Shown here: piece by piece, positions 43,201 to 50,951 of the stretch
Layout: each line of letters opens with the position of its first letter
Numbering within the stretch: position 1 is the stretch's first letter
DNA from: an uncultured Prevotellaceae bacterium
GTDB lineage: Bacteria; Bacteroidota; Bacteroidia; Bacteroidales; Bacteroidaceae
Reading direction: 5' to 3'
NCBI GenBank assembly: GCA_900318815.1
Contig: ONMA01000013.1
Coordinates: 1-64,000, forward strand
Length of the DNA: 64,000 nucleotides
Position numbers and translations under genes: made by a program
The notes under the pieces: model-generated
Database searches by the model: none
The model's input: only the letters and a program-made list of their open reading frames with translations
Told to the model about the DNA's origin: nothing

Positions 43201-43597
43201 TGGCCAGCACGCCGCCGGGCAATTGTGCCTTAAATCCATTCAGGCCGTGCTTGATTTTCGACCACACCTCGTCCTTGTTGTTCACGTCGTCGTTCAGTTT
43301 CACCATCACGATACATACGCCGTTCTGACTCTGAGTGGTAGTCTTCACGCGGTTCACCTCGCCGTAAGTAAAGAGGTAACGCTCCAACGGACGAGCCACC
43401 TGCTGTTCCACCTCCTCGCTGGTGGCACCGGGATACACCGCTACGACCACCCCCTGACGGATGGTGGCATGGGGGAATTCGTCCTTTGGCATGATGTACA
43501 TGCCGTAGATGCCCATAGCAAACAATATACCTACTATGAGCAAAGCTATCGAATAATGCTCCAAGGGCCATCGGAGCCAGTTTATCTTATTTCCCAT
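40298..43597 (-). CDS. RND-family efflux pump permease
   Basis: 1099 residues with the two-fold RND layout: membrane helix 1, periplasmic loop, helices 2-6, helix 7, second loop, helices 8-12. GMIVDNSIVVIDG in helix 4 carries the proton-relay Asp. VVVAVYPGATSEEVEQQV at the start is typical of HAE1/heavy-metal-type pumps. Driven by protons, it would export drugs, bile acids or metals with the adaptor and TolC protein. Between the two halves (residues about 497-555) is a repeat-derived insert (QPLPIGRGVV ... SPPSQGGAGGG then GSTG repeats), and the C-terminus ends in another arm (PTPNPSLYGGE). Confidence 0.93.
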   Translation of the reverse strand: MGNKINWLRWPLEHYSIALLIVGILFAMGIYGMYIMPKDEFPHATIRQGVVVAVYPGATSEEVEQQVARPLERYLFTYGEVNRVKTTTQSQNGVCIVMVKLNDDVNNKDEVWSKIKHGLNGFKAQLPGGVLAIVVNDDFGNTSALLIAIESDQRSYRELKQYSDDLSDRLRRIPSVANVKIFGEQKEQISLYIDRQRLQAYGIGQQMLFSRLQAQGITTMSGSISDDDQQIPIHVEAQENSEEEIANQIIFSDPVTGKVARVRDVARVVREYEPMSSRIEQDGHPCMLLSMEMTPGNNVVQYGQQVDKVLNDFRESELPSDVNVTRIADKPKVVAKSVSDFLRDLLISMLIIILVMMVLFPIRSAIVAAITIPLSTFVSVAVMYMMGIELNIVTLAALIVVLGMIVDNSIVVIDGYLEYLGKGFKPHDAAIESARQYFMPMLLATICICAIFYPFLITMKGTFHDCLEDFPVTITINLMVSLVLAVTVIPFLETKLIKTHQQQTHPQPLPIGRGVVTSADNTDDKTIYSPPSQGGAGGGSAGGSTGSGSTGGGSVITKWVQRTYDKVLDWTFAHPWLTIGGGIGVILLSGLIAPTLKIRLFPYADRDQFAVEIFLPDGKGLAETEVIADSVQHVLQQDERITSMTGFIGCSSPRFMDAYAPQMAGNNYAQFIVNTKSDKATIDLLAQYQPQLSEAFPNAYVKFKRLDYLEVSELEYRFYGDNIDSLHTAAERLMERMRQMPELEWVHTDYFQPYPIINVQLDPVTSAQLGITRTTAQLALSATSCDLRVGQVWEKDYELPIVVKDETDMTFSDVANLGIATPTSMVSASVSHLTVFPSSPNTTVPLRQIAKVAPMWSESRIMHRGGERCITVTAQFAQGVYTAPIEKEIARIMQEDIQLPQGVRTEVGGEIEYGDEALPQIFGGIAIAMVIVFFFLLFNFKKYGVTTVCMAALALMTPGALIGLGLMNRALGLTSIFGLITLMGMIMRNEILIFEHANDLIKKGVPVKQAAYEAGKRRMVPIFLTTATTAVGVVPMIIAQSSFWMPVGVTIFAGGIGSLIMVVTMLPVVYWKVTRPTQNRPTPNPSLYGGEYIDNKQYK
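40320..40356 (-). repeat. CCCCTCCNTNNNGGAGGGG palindrome at the pump C-terminus
   Basis: The single arm encodes NPSLYGGEY as the last part of the pump protein, after the final membrane helix. Confidence 0.75.
41936..42108 (-). repeat. Large in-frame palindromic element between the pump halves
   Basis: Arms of about 36 bases (CCCACCCCCAGCCCCTCCCT on the left and its inverse ending GGGAGGGGTTGGGGGTGGG) surround a core ATAGTTTTGTCATCAG. It is flanked by GTGGGTCTACTGG-type tandem repeats. The core resembles that of the 36624 and 39388 elements although the arms differ. Confidence 0.88.
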
Positions 43598-43600
43598 AAC

Positions 43601-43661
43601 GATTCTTCACTCTTCACTCTTCATTCTTCACTCTTCACTCTTCATTCTTCACTCTTCACTC
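43601..43661. repeat. TTCACTC heptad tract between adaptor and pump genes
   Basis: Nine or so TTCACTC/TTCATTC heptads fill the whole gap between the two efflux genes. On the minus strand the first heptad provides the TGA stop of the adaptor (GTTTTTGAGTGA). Confidence 0.9.
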
Positions 43662-44693
43662 AAAAACCACCTTCGTTCCTTCACTCAGTTTCTGATACCC
43701 CTCAATCACCACACAATCCCCTTCTTTGAGGCCAGTTGCTATTACGATGCGGTTGCCGGTGGTCTCGCCAGTAGTGACTACAGTTCGATGAGCCGTGCTG
43801 TCATTGCCTACCGTCCAAACGAAGAGCGAGCCGTCGGCTTTCTTCTGTACTGCCGTTACTGGCAGGGACAACTGTTGTGTCTGTTGCTGTGACACAGCAA
43901 CAAACTGAACGCTCGCCACCATTCCTGGTAGCAGCTTCCGCTCGCCATTCGCCACATTGATGCGTATATCATAGGTATGTGTCAAGGCATCGGCCTGCAC
44001 GCCCTTTTCTATCCGACCACCAGCAAAACTGCCATTGACGGCCTCTACCTTAATCGTAGAAGAGGTATTGGCGTCGATGCTACTGATCTCGGCCTCGGGT
44101 ATGGCTACCTTTACCTTCACGCTCGATATGTCGAGTATGCTCACGACGGCCTGCGAGGGCATGGCCGTCTCGCCTGCCTTTACAAAGATCTTGCCGATGA
44201 CACCATCGACAGGAGCTAACAGCTTGCAGTCTGCCAAGTTTTTCTGCGCTATCTCTAACTGCGCTTTCGCCTGCTCCACTTTGCTTTGTATCTCCACCCA
44301 TTTCACGTCGGGCAGCGAGCCTGCTTCGTGCAGCATCTTGTAGCGTTCCAAGGCATCGTTGGCCTGCATCATCTGCGCAGTAGCACCGATGAGCACATTC
44401 CTGGCCTGCTCGCTGTCCATCTTGGCCAGAGGCTGCCCTTTGCTCACGGTCTGCCCCTCGTGTACCAGCATCCATCTTATTACGCCCATGCTCGTGAAGC
44501 TCACCGCCGTAGCTTCGCGTTCCTCTACCATACCCACGTATGTCTGGCTGCCTTTGCTCATGGCCGTCGAAACCTTTTCGATTCTCACTCTCGTAGGAGC
44601 CTTCGCGTTTTTGCCGTTCGGCCCTGCTGCTTGCCTCTGGCAGGAACTACTCACCAGGACGACCGCCACCAGCATCAATAATAACTTTTTCAT
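43656..44693 (-). CDS. RND efflux periplasmic adaptor (membrane fusion protein)
   Basis: 345 residues. It has a lipoprotein-type signal (MKKLLLMLVAVVLVSSSC, with Cys 18 as lipidation site), a lipoyl/barrel-sandwich half (VHEGQTVSKGQPLAKMDSEQ), a helical hairpin, the second lipoyl half (LLAPVDGVIGKIFVKAGE) and beta-barrel/MP domains. It links the RND pump to TolC. First gene of the operon; its own stop codon comes from the adjoining heptad repeat. Confidence 0.93.
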   Translation of the reverse strand: MKKLLLMLVAVVLVSSSCQRQAAGPNGKNAKAPTRVRIEKVSTAMSKGSQTYVGMVEEREATAVSFTSMGVIRWMLVHEGQTVSKGQPLAKMDSEQARNVLIGATAQMMQANDALERYKMLHEAGSLPDVKWVEIQSKVEQAKAQLEIAQKNLADCKLLAPVDGVIGKIFVKAGETAMPSQAVVSILDISSVKVKVAIPEAEISSIDANTSSTIKVEAVNGSFAGGRIEKGVQADALTHTYDIRINVANGERKLLPGMVASVQFVAVSQQQTQQLSLPVTAVQKKADGSLFVWTVGNDSTAHRTVVTTGETTGNRIVIATGLKEGDCVVIEGYQKLSEGTKVVFE

Positions 44694-44717
44694 CGTTCAA
44701 ATGTTTGATTTTGCGTG

Positions 44718-44725
44718 CAAAGGTA
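44718..44725 (-). promoter_or_regulatory. Promoter of the efflux operon
   Basis: TACCTTTG on the minus strand (44725-44718), 25 bases before the adaptor start. The 160-base gap to the divergent AraC gene is the likely operator region. Confidence 0.6.
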
Positions 44726-44844
44726 GGGCAAAATTAGCTGTCTTGCGTGTTCGATTTTTCTTCATTCTTTATCAATTCTACATGAAGACTCCAAAATAAA
44801 CATAAATAACGCCAAATAAAACATGGAATAAGCAAATTTGTGAT

Positions 44845-44852
44845 TACTTTTG
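44845..44852 (+). promoter_or_regulatory. Promoter of the AraC-type regulator
   Basis: TACTTTTG at 44845-44852 is only four bases before the ATG at 44857, so this mRNA should be leaderless or nearly so if the start is right. Confidence 0.55.
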
Positions 44853-44856
44853 CAGT

Positions 44857-45738
44857 ATGAAACAAAAGGAAGAGATTACAATACAGACATTGGCCGATAA
44901 TGAGGACATCCAGATTGGCTATTCTGATAACGATATTGTTGTGGTGGATAGCATACAGCAGTTCACGGAGGTCAATACCGCTCGTGTAGCCATGAACGCC
45001 ATCGTCATCTGCACCAACGGCAAGGTGCAGGCTCAGATGAACAGCCAGACGATGGAATTGCACAAGAACCAGATAGCCATCGTTCCCCAGAATGTGACGG
45101 TAACCGATGTGATGGTGAGTCCTGATTTCAACCTGAAGGCCATGTTCCTTACCAACCGCATCCTGCAGAGTTTCCTTCGCGAGAAAATGAACATCTGGAA
45201 CGACATGATGTACATCCACCGGCATTATGTGGTGACGATGGACGAGGATGAGATACTCTTCTACACCCATTTCTATGACATGCTGACATTGGCCATTGTG
45301 AAGGGGAAGGACAATCCGTTGCACACCGATGTGATTCAGTCGCTGCTCCGTTCGGCCATCCTTGCTCTTTGTGGTGCCATGAAACAGAAGTTGTCCTTGG
45401 CCGCAGTTCATCAAGTAAAAACGTCGGACAACCATTTCCAGCGGTTCCTCGACTTGCTGCATTCCAGCGAAGTAAAGCGTCACACGGTAGAGACCTACGC
45501 CAGCGAATTATGCATCTCGCCGAAATACCTCTCGGCCCTCTGCAAGAAGAATTCTGGCAAGACCGCCAACGAATGGATTACGGAGCGGGTGCTGGAGGAC
45601 ATACGCTACTATCTGAAGCAGAGCGACTTCAGCATCAAGGAGATTTGCGACCGCCTCGGCTTCCCCAACCCTTCTTTCTTCGGCAAGTACGTGAAGGACC
45701 ATTTCGGCATGACACCCCTTCAGTTCAGAGATCAGTAG
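44857..45738 (+). CDS. AraC-family transcriptional regulator
   Basis: 293 residues. The N-terminal 170 residues form a cupin-like sensor region (VICTNGKVQAQMNSQTMEL). The C-terminal 100 residues are the double helix-turn-helix (TYASELCISPKYLSALCKK and FSIKEICDRLGFPNPSFFGKYVKDHFGMTPLQFR). It is divergent from the efflux operon across a 160-base gap, so it most likely controls that operon. The ligand is unknown. Confidence 0.9.
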   Translation: MKQKEEITIQTLADNEDIQIGYSDNDIVVVDSIQQFTEVNTARVAMNAIVICTNGKVQAQMNSQTMELHKNQIAIVPQNVTVTDVMVSPDFNLKAMFLTNRILQSFLREKMNIWNDMMYIHRHYVVTMDEDEILFYTHFYDMLTLAIVKGKDNPLHTDVIQSLLRSAILALCGAMKQKLSLAAVHQVKTSDNHFQRFLDLLHSSEVKRHTVETYASELCISPKYLSALCKKNSGKTANEWITERVLEDIRYYLKQSDFSIKEICDRLGFPNPSFFGKYVKDHFGMTPLQFRDQ

Positions 45739-45780
45739 AATTCTTCTCGTACCCCCGTACCCTCGTACCCCCGTACCTTC
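45739..45780. repeat. Short tandem CGTACCCCCGTACC repeat
   Basis: CTCGTACCCCCGTACC units occur twice between the AraC-type gene and the end of the GSCFA gene. It could be a convergent-end repeat; no terminator is clear. Confidence 0.5.
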
Positions 45781-46582
45781 ATAATCCGTATTGCGCTAAC
45801 AGGGCTGCCTCCTTGCGTTTCGTCTCGGCCAGGAAGTGCTGGTACTCCTCGCTCTTGGGGTGGAAGGGACGATGGGCAAGGGCGGCACGGATGGGTTCCC
45901 ACCGACGCAGGAACTCCTTGAGGCGGGGGCTGAAGAAGTGCTGGCTGAGACGCTCAAAGATGTAGTCGACGGCCTGCTCCGAGGGGTGCAGCATATCGGG
46001 CTGGTAGAAACGGTAGTCGCGCAGTTCGTCGAGGACGATTTCGTAGGCGGGGAAGTAGAGGGGAGAGGAGAGGGGAGAGTGGAGAGAGATAACCTTGTCA
46101 ACAGCCAGGAGGAGGGTGGCTTTGGAGAGCTGGCTTTCATGGTAGCCATACTTGCGGTAGCGGATGGGGCTGACGGTGAAGACGACATGAACGTCTTGCC
46201 GCCGCTCACGGAGAACTGTGACACATTGGCTCAGGTACTCGGCACAGGCGTCTACGCTCAGCTCCTCTTCCTGAAACAGGCGGGCGGGCCGCTTTTCGCA
46301 GTTGTCGACAATCTCGCCCGTCTCGCGCAGGCGGTACACGTGGTTGGTGCCCAGGGTGAGGAATGCTATTCGCGGGCGAAGGTTGGGGCAGAGCTGCAGG
46401 GTGTGGAGTATGCTGGCGGGGTTGTACATAGTGCCGCGAGGATTGACCACGGCGTGCAGCCTCGATGCCGCGAAGTGCTGTCCGATGCTGTCGGCAAAGC
46501 AGGAGCCAAGGAAAAGCAGCTCGTCGTCGGGTTCTATCTGGAACGGCGGCTGGGGAATGTCTATAGGAGTGCTGAATGTCAT
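45779..46582 (-). CDS. GSCFA-domain protein
   Basis: 267 residues from the start MTFSTPIDIP; an upstream ATG at 46594 would add four. LLFLGSCFADSIGQ is the naming motif of the family, followed by NPRGTMYNPASI and FLTLGTNHVYR. These suggest an SGNH-type esterase-like fold, but the function is not established. A purine-rich repeat (46056-46085) is read in frame as SLHSPLSSPL. It is divergent from nrdJ. Confidence 0.88.
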   Translation of the reverse strand: MTFSTPIDIPQPPFQIEPDDELLFLGSCFADSIGQHFAASRLHAVVNPRGTMYNPASILHTLQLCPNLRPRIAFLTLGTNHVYRLRETGEIVDNCEKRPARLFQEEELSVDACAEYLSQCVTVLRERRQDVHVVFTVSPIRYRKYGYHESQLSKATLLLAVDKVISLHSPLSSPLYFPAYEIVLDELRDYRFYQPDMLHPSEQAVDYIFERLSQHFFSPRLKEFLRRWEPIRAALAHRPFHPKSEEYQHFLAETKRKEAALLAQYGL

Positions 46583-46642
46583 AACGAGGGGCAAAGGTCG
46601 CGAAAAAAAGTGAGATATGCAAGAAAATGGTGGGAAAAGAGT

Positions 46643-46673
46643 TTTGCTATGTCGTGGAAAGTAGCTAACTTTG
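46643..46673 (+). promoter_or_regulatory. Promoter of nrdJ
   Basis: TTTG at 46643-46646, 19 bases, TAACTTTG at 46666-46673, then about 22 bases to the ATG. There is no room for a cobalamin riboswitch. Confidence 0.75.
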
Positions 46674-46695
46674 CAGGCTGAATCTGAATTTAGTT

Positions 46696-49299
46696 ATGGA
46701 AACGATAGGAACATACAGTTATGAAGAAGCTTTGCAGGCTTCGCTCGCGTATTTTGACGGCGACGAGCTGGCGGCCCGTGTCTGGGTACATAAATATGCG
46801 ATGAAGGACTCGCAGGGCAACATCTACGAAAAGTCGCCCGCCGACATGCATTGGCGGCTGGCCCGCGAGATAGGACGGATAGAGCGGAAGTATGAGAACC
46901 CGATGAGTGACGAGGAAGTCTTCGGGTTGCTGGATCATTTCCGCTATATCGTGCCGGCAGGCAGTCCGATGACGGGCATAGGCAACAATCATCAGGTGGC
47001 CTCGCTGAGCAACTGCTTTGTGATAGGTCTGGACGGCAACGCAGACTCCTACGGCGCCATTATGCGTATTGACGAGGAGCAGGTGCAGCTGATGAAGCGG
47101 CGCGGTGGCGTGGGGCACGACCTGAGCCACATCCGTCCGAAAGGTTCGCCCGTACACAATTCGGCCCTGACATCGACGGGTCTGGTGCCTTTCATGGAGC
47201 GTTATAGTAATAGTACGCGCGAGGTGGCACAGGATGGGCGTCGTGGTGCGCTGATGCTCTCGGTGAGCATCAAGCATCCCGACAGCGAGGCCTTCATCGA
47301 TGCCAAGATGACCGAGGGCAAGGTGACGGGGGCCAACGTCTCGGTGAAGATCGACGATGAGTTCATGCAGGCTGCCATCGACGACAAGAAGTATGTGCAG
47401 CGGTGGCCGATAGATGCCTCTGAGGAGACCGAAGGGGAGGTCAGCTTTCATAAGGAAATCTCGGCCCGCGAACTTTGGCAGAAGATAGTACATAATGCCT
47501 GGAAGAGCGCAGAGCCGGGTGTGCTGTTCTGGGACACCATCCTGCGCGAGAGCATTCCCGACTGCTATGCCGACCTGGGCTTCCGCACGGTGTCGACCAA
47601 TCCCTGCGGCGAGATTCCCCTTTGCCCCTACGACTCGTGCCGTCTGCTCTGCATCAACCTGTACAGCTACGTGAAGAATCCTTTCACCGCCGAAGCCTGC
47701 TTCGACTTCGACCTGTTCAGGCAGCACGTGCGGGCCGCTCAGCGCATCATGGACGACATCGTAGACCTGGAGCTGGAAAAGATAGACCTGATCCTGCAGA
47801 AGATAGACCAAGACCCGCAGAGCGAAGAGGTGAAGGGATCTGAACGCCACCTGTGGGAGAAAATCAAGAGGAAAAGTTCGATGGGGCGTCGCACGGGCGT
47901 GGGCATTACCGCCGAGGGCGATATGATTGCCGCGATGGGGTTGCGCTACGGCACCCAGGAGGCCACCGACTTCTCCGTATCTGTACACAGGACGCTCGCT
48001 CTGTCGGCCTATCATGCCAGCGTGGAGATGGCCCGCGAGCGCGGAGCCTTCGAGATTTACGATGCTGACCGTGAGAAGGAGAACCCCTTTGTCTTGCGGC
48101 TAAAAGAGGCCGACGGGCAGCTGTACGAGAAGATGGTGAAGTATGGCCGGCGCAATATCGCCTGCCTGACGATAGCCCCGACGGGCACCACCAGTCTGCT
48201 GACGCAGACCACGAGCGGCATTGAGCCGGTCTTCATGCCTTTCTACAAGCGTCGGCGCAAGGTGAATCCCAACGATGCCGACGTGCATGTGGACTTTGTC
48301 GACGAGGTGGGCGACTCTTACGAGGAGTATGTGGTCTATCACCCCAAGTTCCTGGAGTGGATGAAGGTGCGGGGTATTGACACCAAGAAACACTACTCGC
48401 AGGAGGAGATTGACGAGCTGGTGGCCTGCTCACCTTATTATAAAGCTACGGCCAACGATGTGGACTGGCTGATGAAAGTGCGCATGCAGGGGGCCATCCA
48501 GAAGTGGGTTGACCACTCTATCAGCGTCACCGTCAACCTGCCTAATGAGGTCGACGAGGAACTGGTAGGCCGTCTCTACGTCGAGGCGTGGCGAAGTGGC
48601 TGCAAGGGCTGCACCATCTATCGCGACGGCTCGCGTGCGGGGGTGATGGTCTCCGTTACGAAGAAAGAGAAGAAGCAGGACGGCGAGCTGGTGAAGGACA
48701 ACAACATGGAGGAGGCTCCGAAGATGGAACTGCCCTGCAAGCACCCCACGGTAACCGAGGTGAGGCCTCAGGTGCTGGAGTGCGACGTGGTGCGCTTCCA
48801 GAACAACAAGGAGAAGTGGGTGGCCTTCGTGGGATTGCTCGATGGCTATCCCTACGAGATCTTTACTGGTCTGCAGGACGAGGACGAGGGCATCATGTTG
48901 CCCAAGTCGGTGACCAAGGGCAAGATTATCAAGCAGTCGTTGCCCGACGGCGGCAAGCGCTACGACTTCCAGTTTGAGAACAAGCGGGGCTACAAGACAA
49001 CGGTCGAGGGCCTGTCGGAGAAGTTCAATCCCGAATACTGGAACTATGCCAAGCTCATCTCGGGCGTACTGCGCTATCGTATGCCCATCGACCACGTCAT
49101 CAAGCTCGTGGGCTCGCTGCAGCTGAAGAGCGAGAGCATCAACACGTGGAAGAACGGCGTGGAGCGCGCGCTGAAGAAATATGTGATCGACGGCACCGAG
49201 GCCAAGGGGCAGAAGTGTCCCGTCTGCGGCCATGAGTCGCTCATTTATCAGGAAGGTTGTCTCATTTGCAAGAACTGCGGAGCATCGCGGTGTGGATAA
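46696..49299 (+). CDS. nrdJ: Adenosylcobalamin-dependent ribonucleotide reductase (class II)
   Basis: 867 residues. SLSNCFVIG has the N-terminal active-site Cys, NPCGEIPL carries the conserved motif before the thiyl radical Cys region, and IAPTGTTSLLTQTTSGIEPVF is the substrate-phosphate loop. The C-terminal tail has a CPVCGHES...CLICKNCG zinc-ribbon-like module that resembles the reductase-regenerating tail. It makes deoxynucleotides in the cytoplasm with cobalamin and without oxygen, fitting an anaerobe. It is followed six bases later by folB. Confidence 0.95.
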   Translation: METIGTYSYEEALQASLAYFDGDELAARVWVHKYAMKDSQGNIYEKSPADMHWRLAREIGRIERKYENPMSDEEVFGLLDHFRYIVPAGSPMTGIGNNHQVASLSNCFVIGLDGNADSYGAIMRIDEEQVQLMKRRGGVGHDLSHIRPKGSPVHNSALTSTGLVPFMERYSNSTREVAQDGRRGALMLSVSIKHPDSEAFIDAKMTEGKVTGANVSVKIDDEFMQAAIDDKKYVQRWPIDASEETEGEVSFHKEISARELWQKIVHNAWKSAEPGVLFWDTILRESIPDCYADLGFRTVSTNPCGEIPLCPYDSCRLLCINLYSYVKNPFTAEACFDFDLFRQHVRAAQRIMDDIVDLELEKIDLILQKIDQDPQSEEVKGSERHLWEKIKRKSSMGRRTGVGITAEGDMIAAMGLRYGTQEATDFSVSVHRTLALSAYHASVEMARERGAFEIYDADREKENPFVLRLKEADGQLYEKMVKYGRRNIACLTIAPTGTTSLLTQTTSGIEPVFMPFYKRRRKVNPNDADVHVDFVDEVGDSYEEYVVYHPKFLEWMKVRGIDTKKHYSQEEIDELVACSPYYKATANDVDWLMKVRMQGAIQKWVDHSISVTVNLPNEVDEELVGRLYVEAWRSGCKGCTIYRDGSRAGVMVSVTKKEKKQDGELVKDNNMEEAPKMELPCKHPTVTEVRPQVLECDVVRFQNNKEKWVAFVGLLDGYPYEIFTGLQDEDEGIMLPKSVTKGKIIKQSLPDGGKRYDFQFENKRGYKTTVEGLSEKFNPEYWNYAKLISGVLRYRMPIDHVIKLVGSLQLKSESINTWKNGVERALKKYVIDGTEAKGQKCPVCGHESLIYQEGCLICKNCGASRCG

Positions 49300-49305
49300 A
49301 AAACT

Positions 49306-49677
49306 ATGAATACTTACATTTACATCAACGACCTGCGCATCCGTGCCCATCACGGCGTGCTGCCGCAGGAGCGCCAGGTGGGGGCCGACTTCCTCATCAC
49401 CTTGCGCATCAAGTGCGACATGTCGCGCTCCATGCTGAGCGACCATGTGGTAGATACCATTAACTATGCCGCCCTGTGCCAGCTGGTACGGCGCGAGATG
49501 GCCGTTTCGTCGCGACTGCTGGAGCATGTGGCCGGTCGCATCGCCCGTGCGGTGTTCCATGAGTTCCCTCAGACCGAGGCTCTTGACCTCTGGCTGACGA
49601 AAGTCAATCCGCCCATGGGAGCCGACTGTAGCGGGGCTGGCGTGGAGCTACACTTAATAAATGATAAAACTAATTAA
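49306..49677 (+). CDS. folB: Dihydroneopterin aldolase
   Basis: 123 residues, the usual size. DLRIRAHHGVLPQERQVG at the N-terminus and the C-terminal LTKVNPPMGADCSGAGVEL are diagnostic. It cleaves dihydroneopterin to the folate pterin. It is in an operon-like position six bases after nrdJ. Confidence 0.93.
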   Translation: MNTYIYINDLRIRAHHGVLPQERQVGADFLITLRIKCDMSRSMLSDHVVDTINYAALCQLVRREMAVSSRLLEHVAGRIARAVFHEFPQTEALDLWLTKVNPPMGADCSGAGVELHLINDKTN

Positions 49678-49706
49678 CAGATTTCTTTTTTTTCATAGAG
49701 AATCTG

Positions 49707-49714
49707 TATATTTG
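49707..49714 (+). promoter_or_regulatory. Promoter of the amidase gene
   Basis: TATATTTG at 49707-49714, seven bases before the start codon, so the mRNA 5' leader would be very short. Confidence 0.6.
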
Positions 49715-49721
49715 CAAACGA

Positions 49722-50945
49722 ATGTTGTATAAGAGAATAGTTGCATTACTGATGCTGTTCTTCTGCCTGGCGGTTGTGGCCGATGCCAAGGGCAAGAAGT
49801 TCACGCTGGTCGTTGACGCCGGACACGGCGGCAGGGATGCTGGCGCATGTGGTGCCGTGTCGAAGGAGAAGACCCTCACGCTGAAGTACGCGCTGGCCTT
49901 CGGACGGATGGTTGAGCGCAACTGCCCCGATGTGAATGTGGTCTATACGCGCAAGAACGACCACTTTGTGGAGCTCTGGCAGCGTGCCGATATTGCCAAC
50001 AAGAACAAGGCCGACCTCTTTATCTCCATCCATATCAATGCGCTGGCCAGGGGAAAGACTGCCCGCGGATTCCAGACCTATACGCTGGGGCGCGGTCGCA
50101 ACTCGGGGAAGGCGGGCATGCTCGAGAACTTAGAGGTGGCTAAGCGCGAGAACTCGGTCATCCTGCAGGAAAAAGACTATAGGCAGCGTTACCAGGGCTA
50201 CGACCCGAACTCGCCCGAGAGCAACATCTTCTTTGAGTTTGTGCAGGAGGATAATCTGGTGAACAGCATCGAACTGGCCAAGCTGATGCAGAAGCATGTC
50301 TGTGCGGCAACGGGACGGCAGGATCAGGGAGCGCATCAGGACAACCTGGCCGTGCTGCGCCTGACGTCGATGCCGGGGTGCCTGGTTGAACTGGGATTCA
50401 TCTCGACACGCGACGAGGAACGCTTCATGAATGCCGACAGCTCCTTGGACAAATATGCGCGAGGCATGTTTAATGCCTTCCAGGCCTATCGCAAGAAGGT
50501 GAGTGGCGGCAACGCCGGCAGCAAGCCAAGGGCCGCCGAGCCGGTGCCGGAGCCTGCACCAGAAAGGGAGCAGCCCGAAGTGCAGACACCTGTTGCCGAG
50601 CCTGCTCCTCCCGTGGTCCAGCCTGTTGAGGAGAAGGTGCCGGAACAGAAGGATGAAGGTGCCGCCGACGGCGAAATCGTGTTCAAGGTGCAGTTCCTTA
50701 CCAGCGGCATCCTGCTGAAGAGCGGCTCCACGTATTTCAAGGGACTCACGGGCGTGAGTAGTTACAAGGAGGGTGCGCTCTGGAAGTACACTGTAGGTTC
50801 GTCGACCGATTATAATGAGATTTATAGGTTGCGCAAGCAAATCTTGCCCAAGTTTCCGCAGGCCTTTATCATCGCCTATAAGAACGGGAAGAAGATGGCG
50901 CCGGGCGTGGCCTATCAGGAGTATAAAGCTAAAAAACGAAAGTAG
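49722..50945 (+). CDS. N-acetylmuramoyl-L-alanine amidase (Amidase_3)
   Basis: 407 residues. Signal peptide (MLYKRIVALLMLFFCLAVVADA), then the catalytic domain: VVDAGHGGRDAGA with Zn His, LFISIHINA with the second His, SNIFFEFV and CLVELGFIS with the catalytic Glu. A Pro/Glu-rich linker follows, then a C-terminal domain of about 90 residues resembling a SPOR-like fold (VQFLTSGI ... LRKQILPKFPQAFIIAYKNG). It cuts peptidoglycan during division in the periplasm. The MCE gene follows after six bases. Confidence 0.93.
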   Translation: MLYKRIVALLMLFFCLAVVADAKGKKFTLVVDAGHGGRDAGACGAVSKEKTLTLKYALAFGRMVERNCPDVNVVYTRKNDHFVELWQRADIANKNKADLFISIHINALARGKTARGFQTYTLGRGRNSGKAGMLENLEVAKRENSVILQEKDYRQRYQGYDPNSPESNIFFEFVQEDNLVNSIELAKLMQKHVCAATGRQDQGAHQDNLAVLRLTSMPGCLVELGFISTRDEERFMNADSSLDKYARGMFNAFQAYRKKVSGGNAGSKPRAAEPVPEPAPEREQPEVQTPVAEPAPPVVQPVEEKVPEQKDEGAADGEIVFKVQFLTSGILLKSGSTYFKGLTGVSSYKEGALWKYTVGSSTDYNEIYRLRKQILPKFPQAFIIAYKNGKKMAPGVAYQEYKAKKRK

Positions 50946-50951
50946 GGAAGT

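Noticed and set aside
46595..46695. Cobalamin riboswitch before the B12-dependent nrdJ
   Set aside because: The gap is about 100 bases, largely used by the promoter, and no B12-box-like segment is seen.
46690..48015. 441-codon minus-strand ORF
   Set aside because: Antisense shadow of nrdJ; no domain features.
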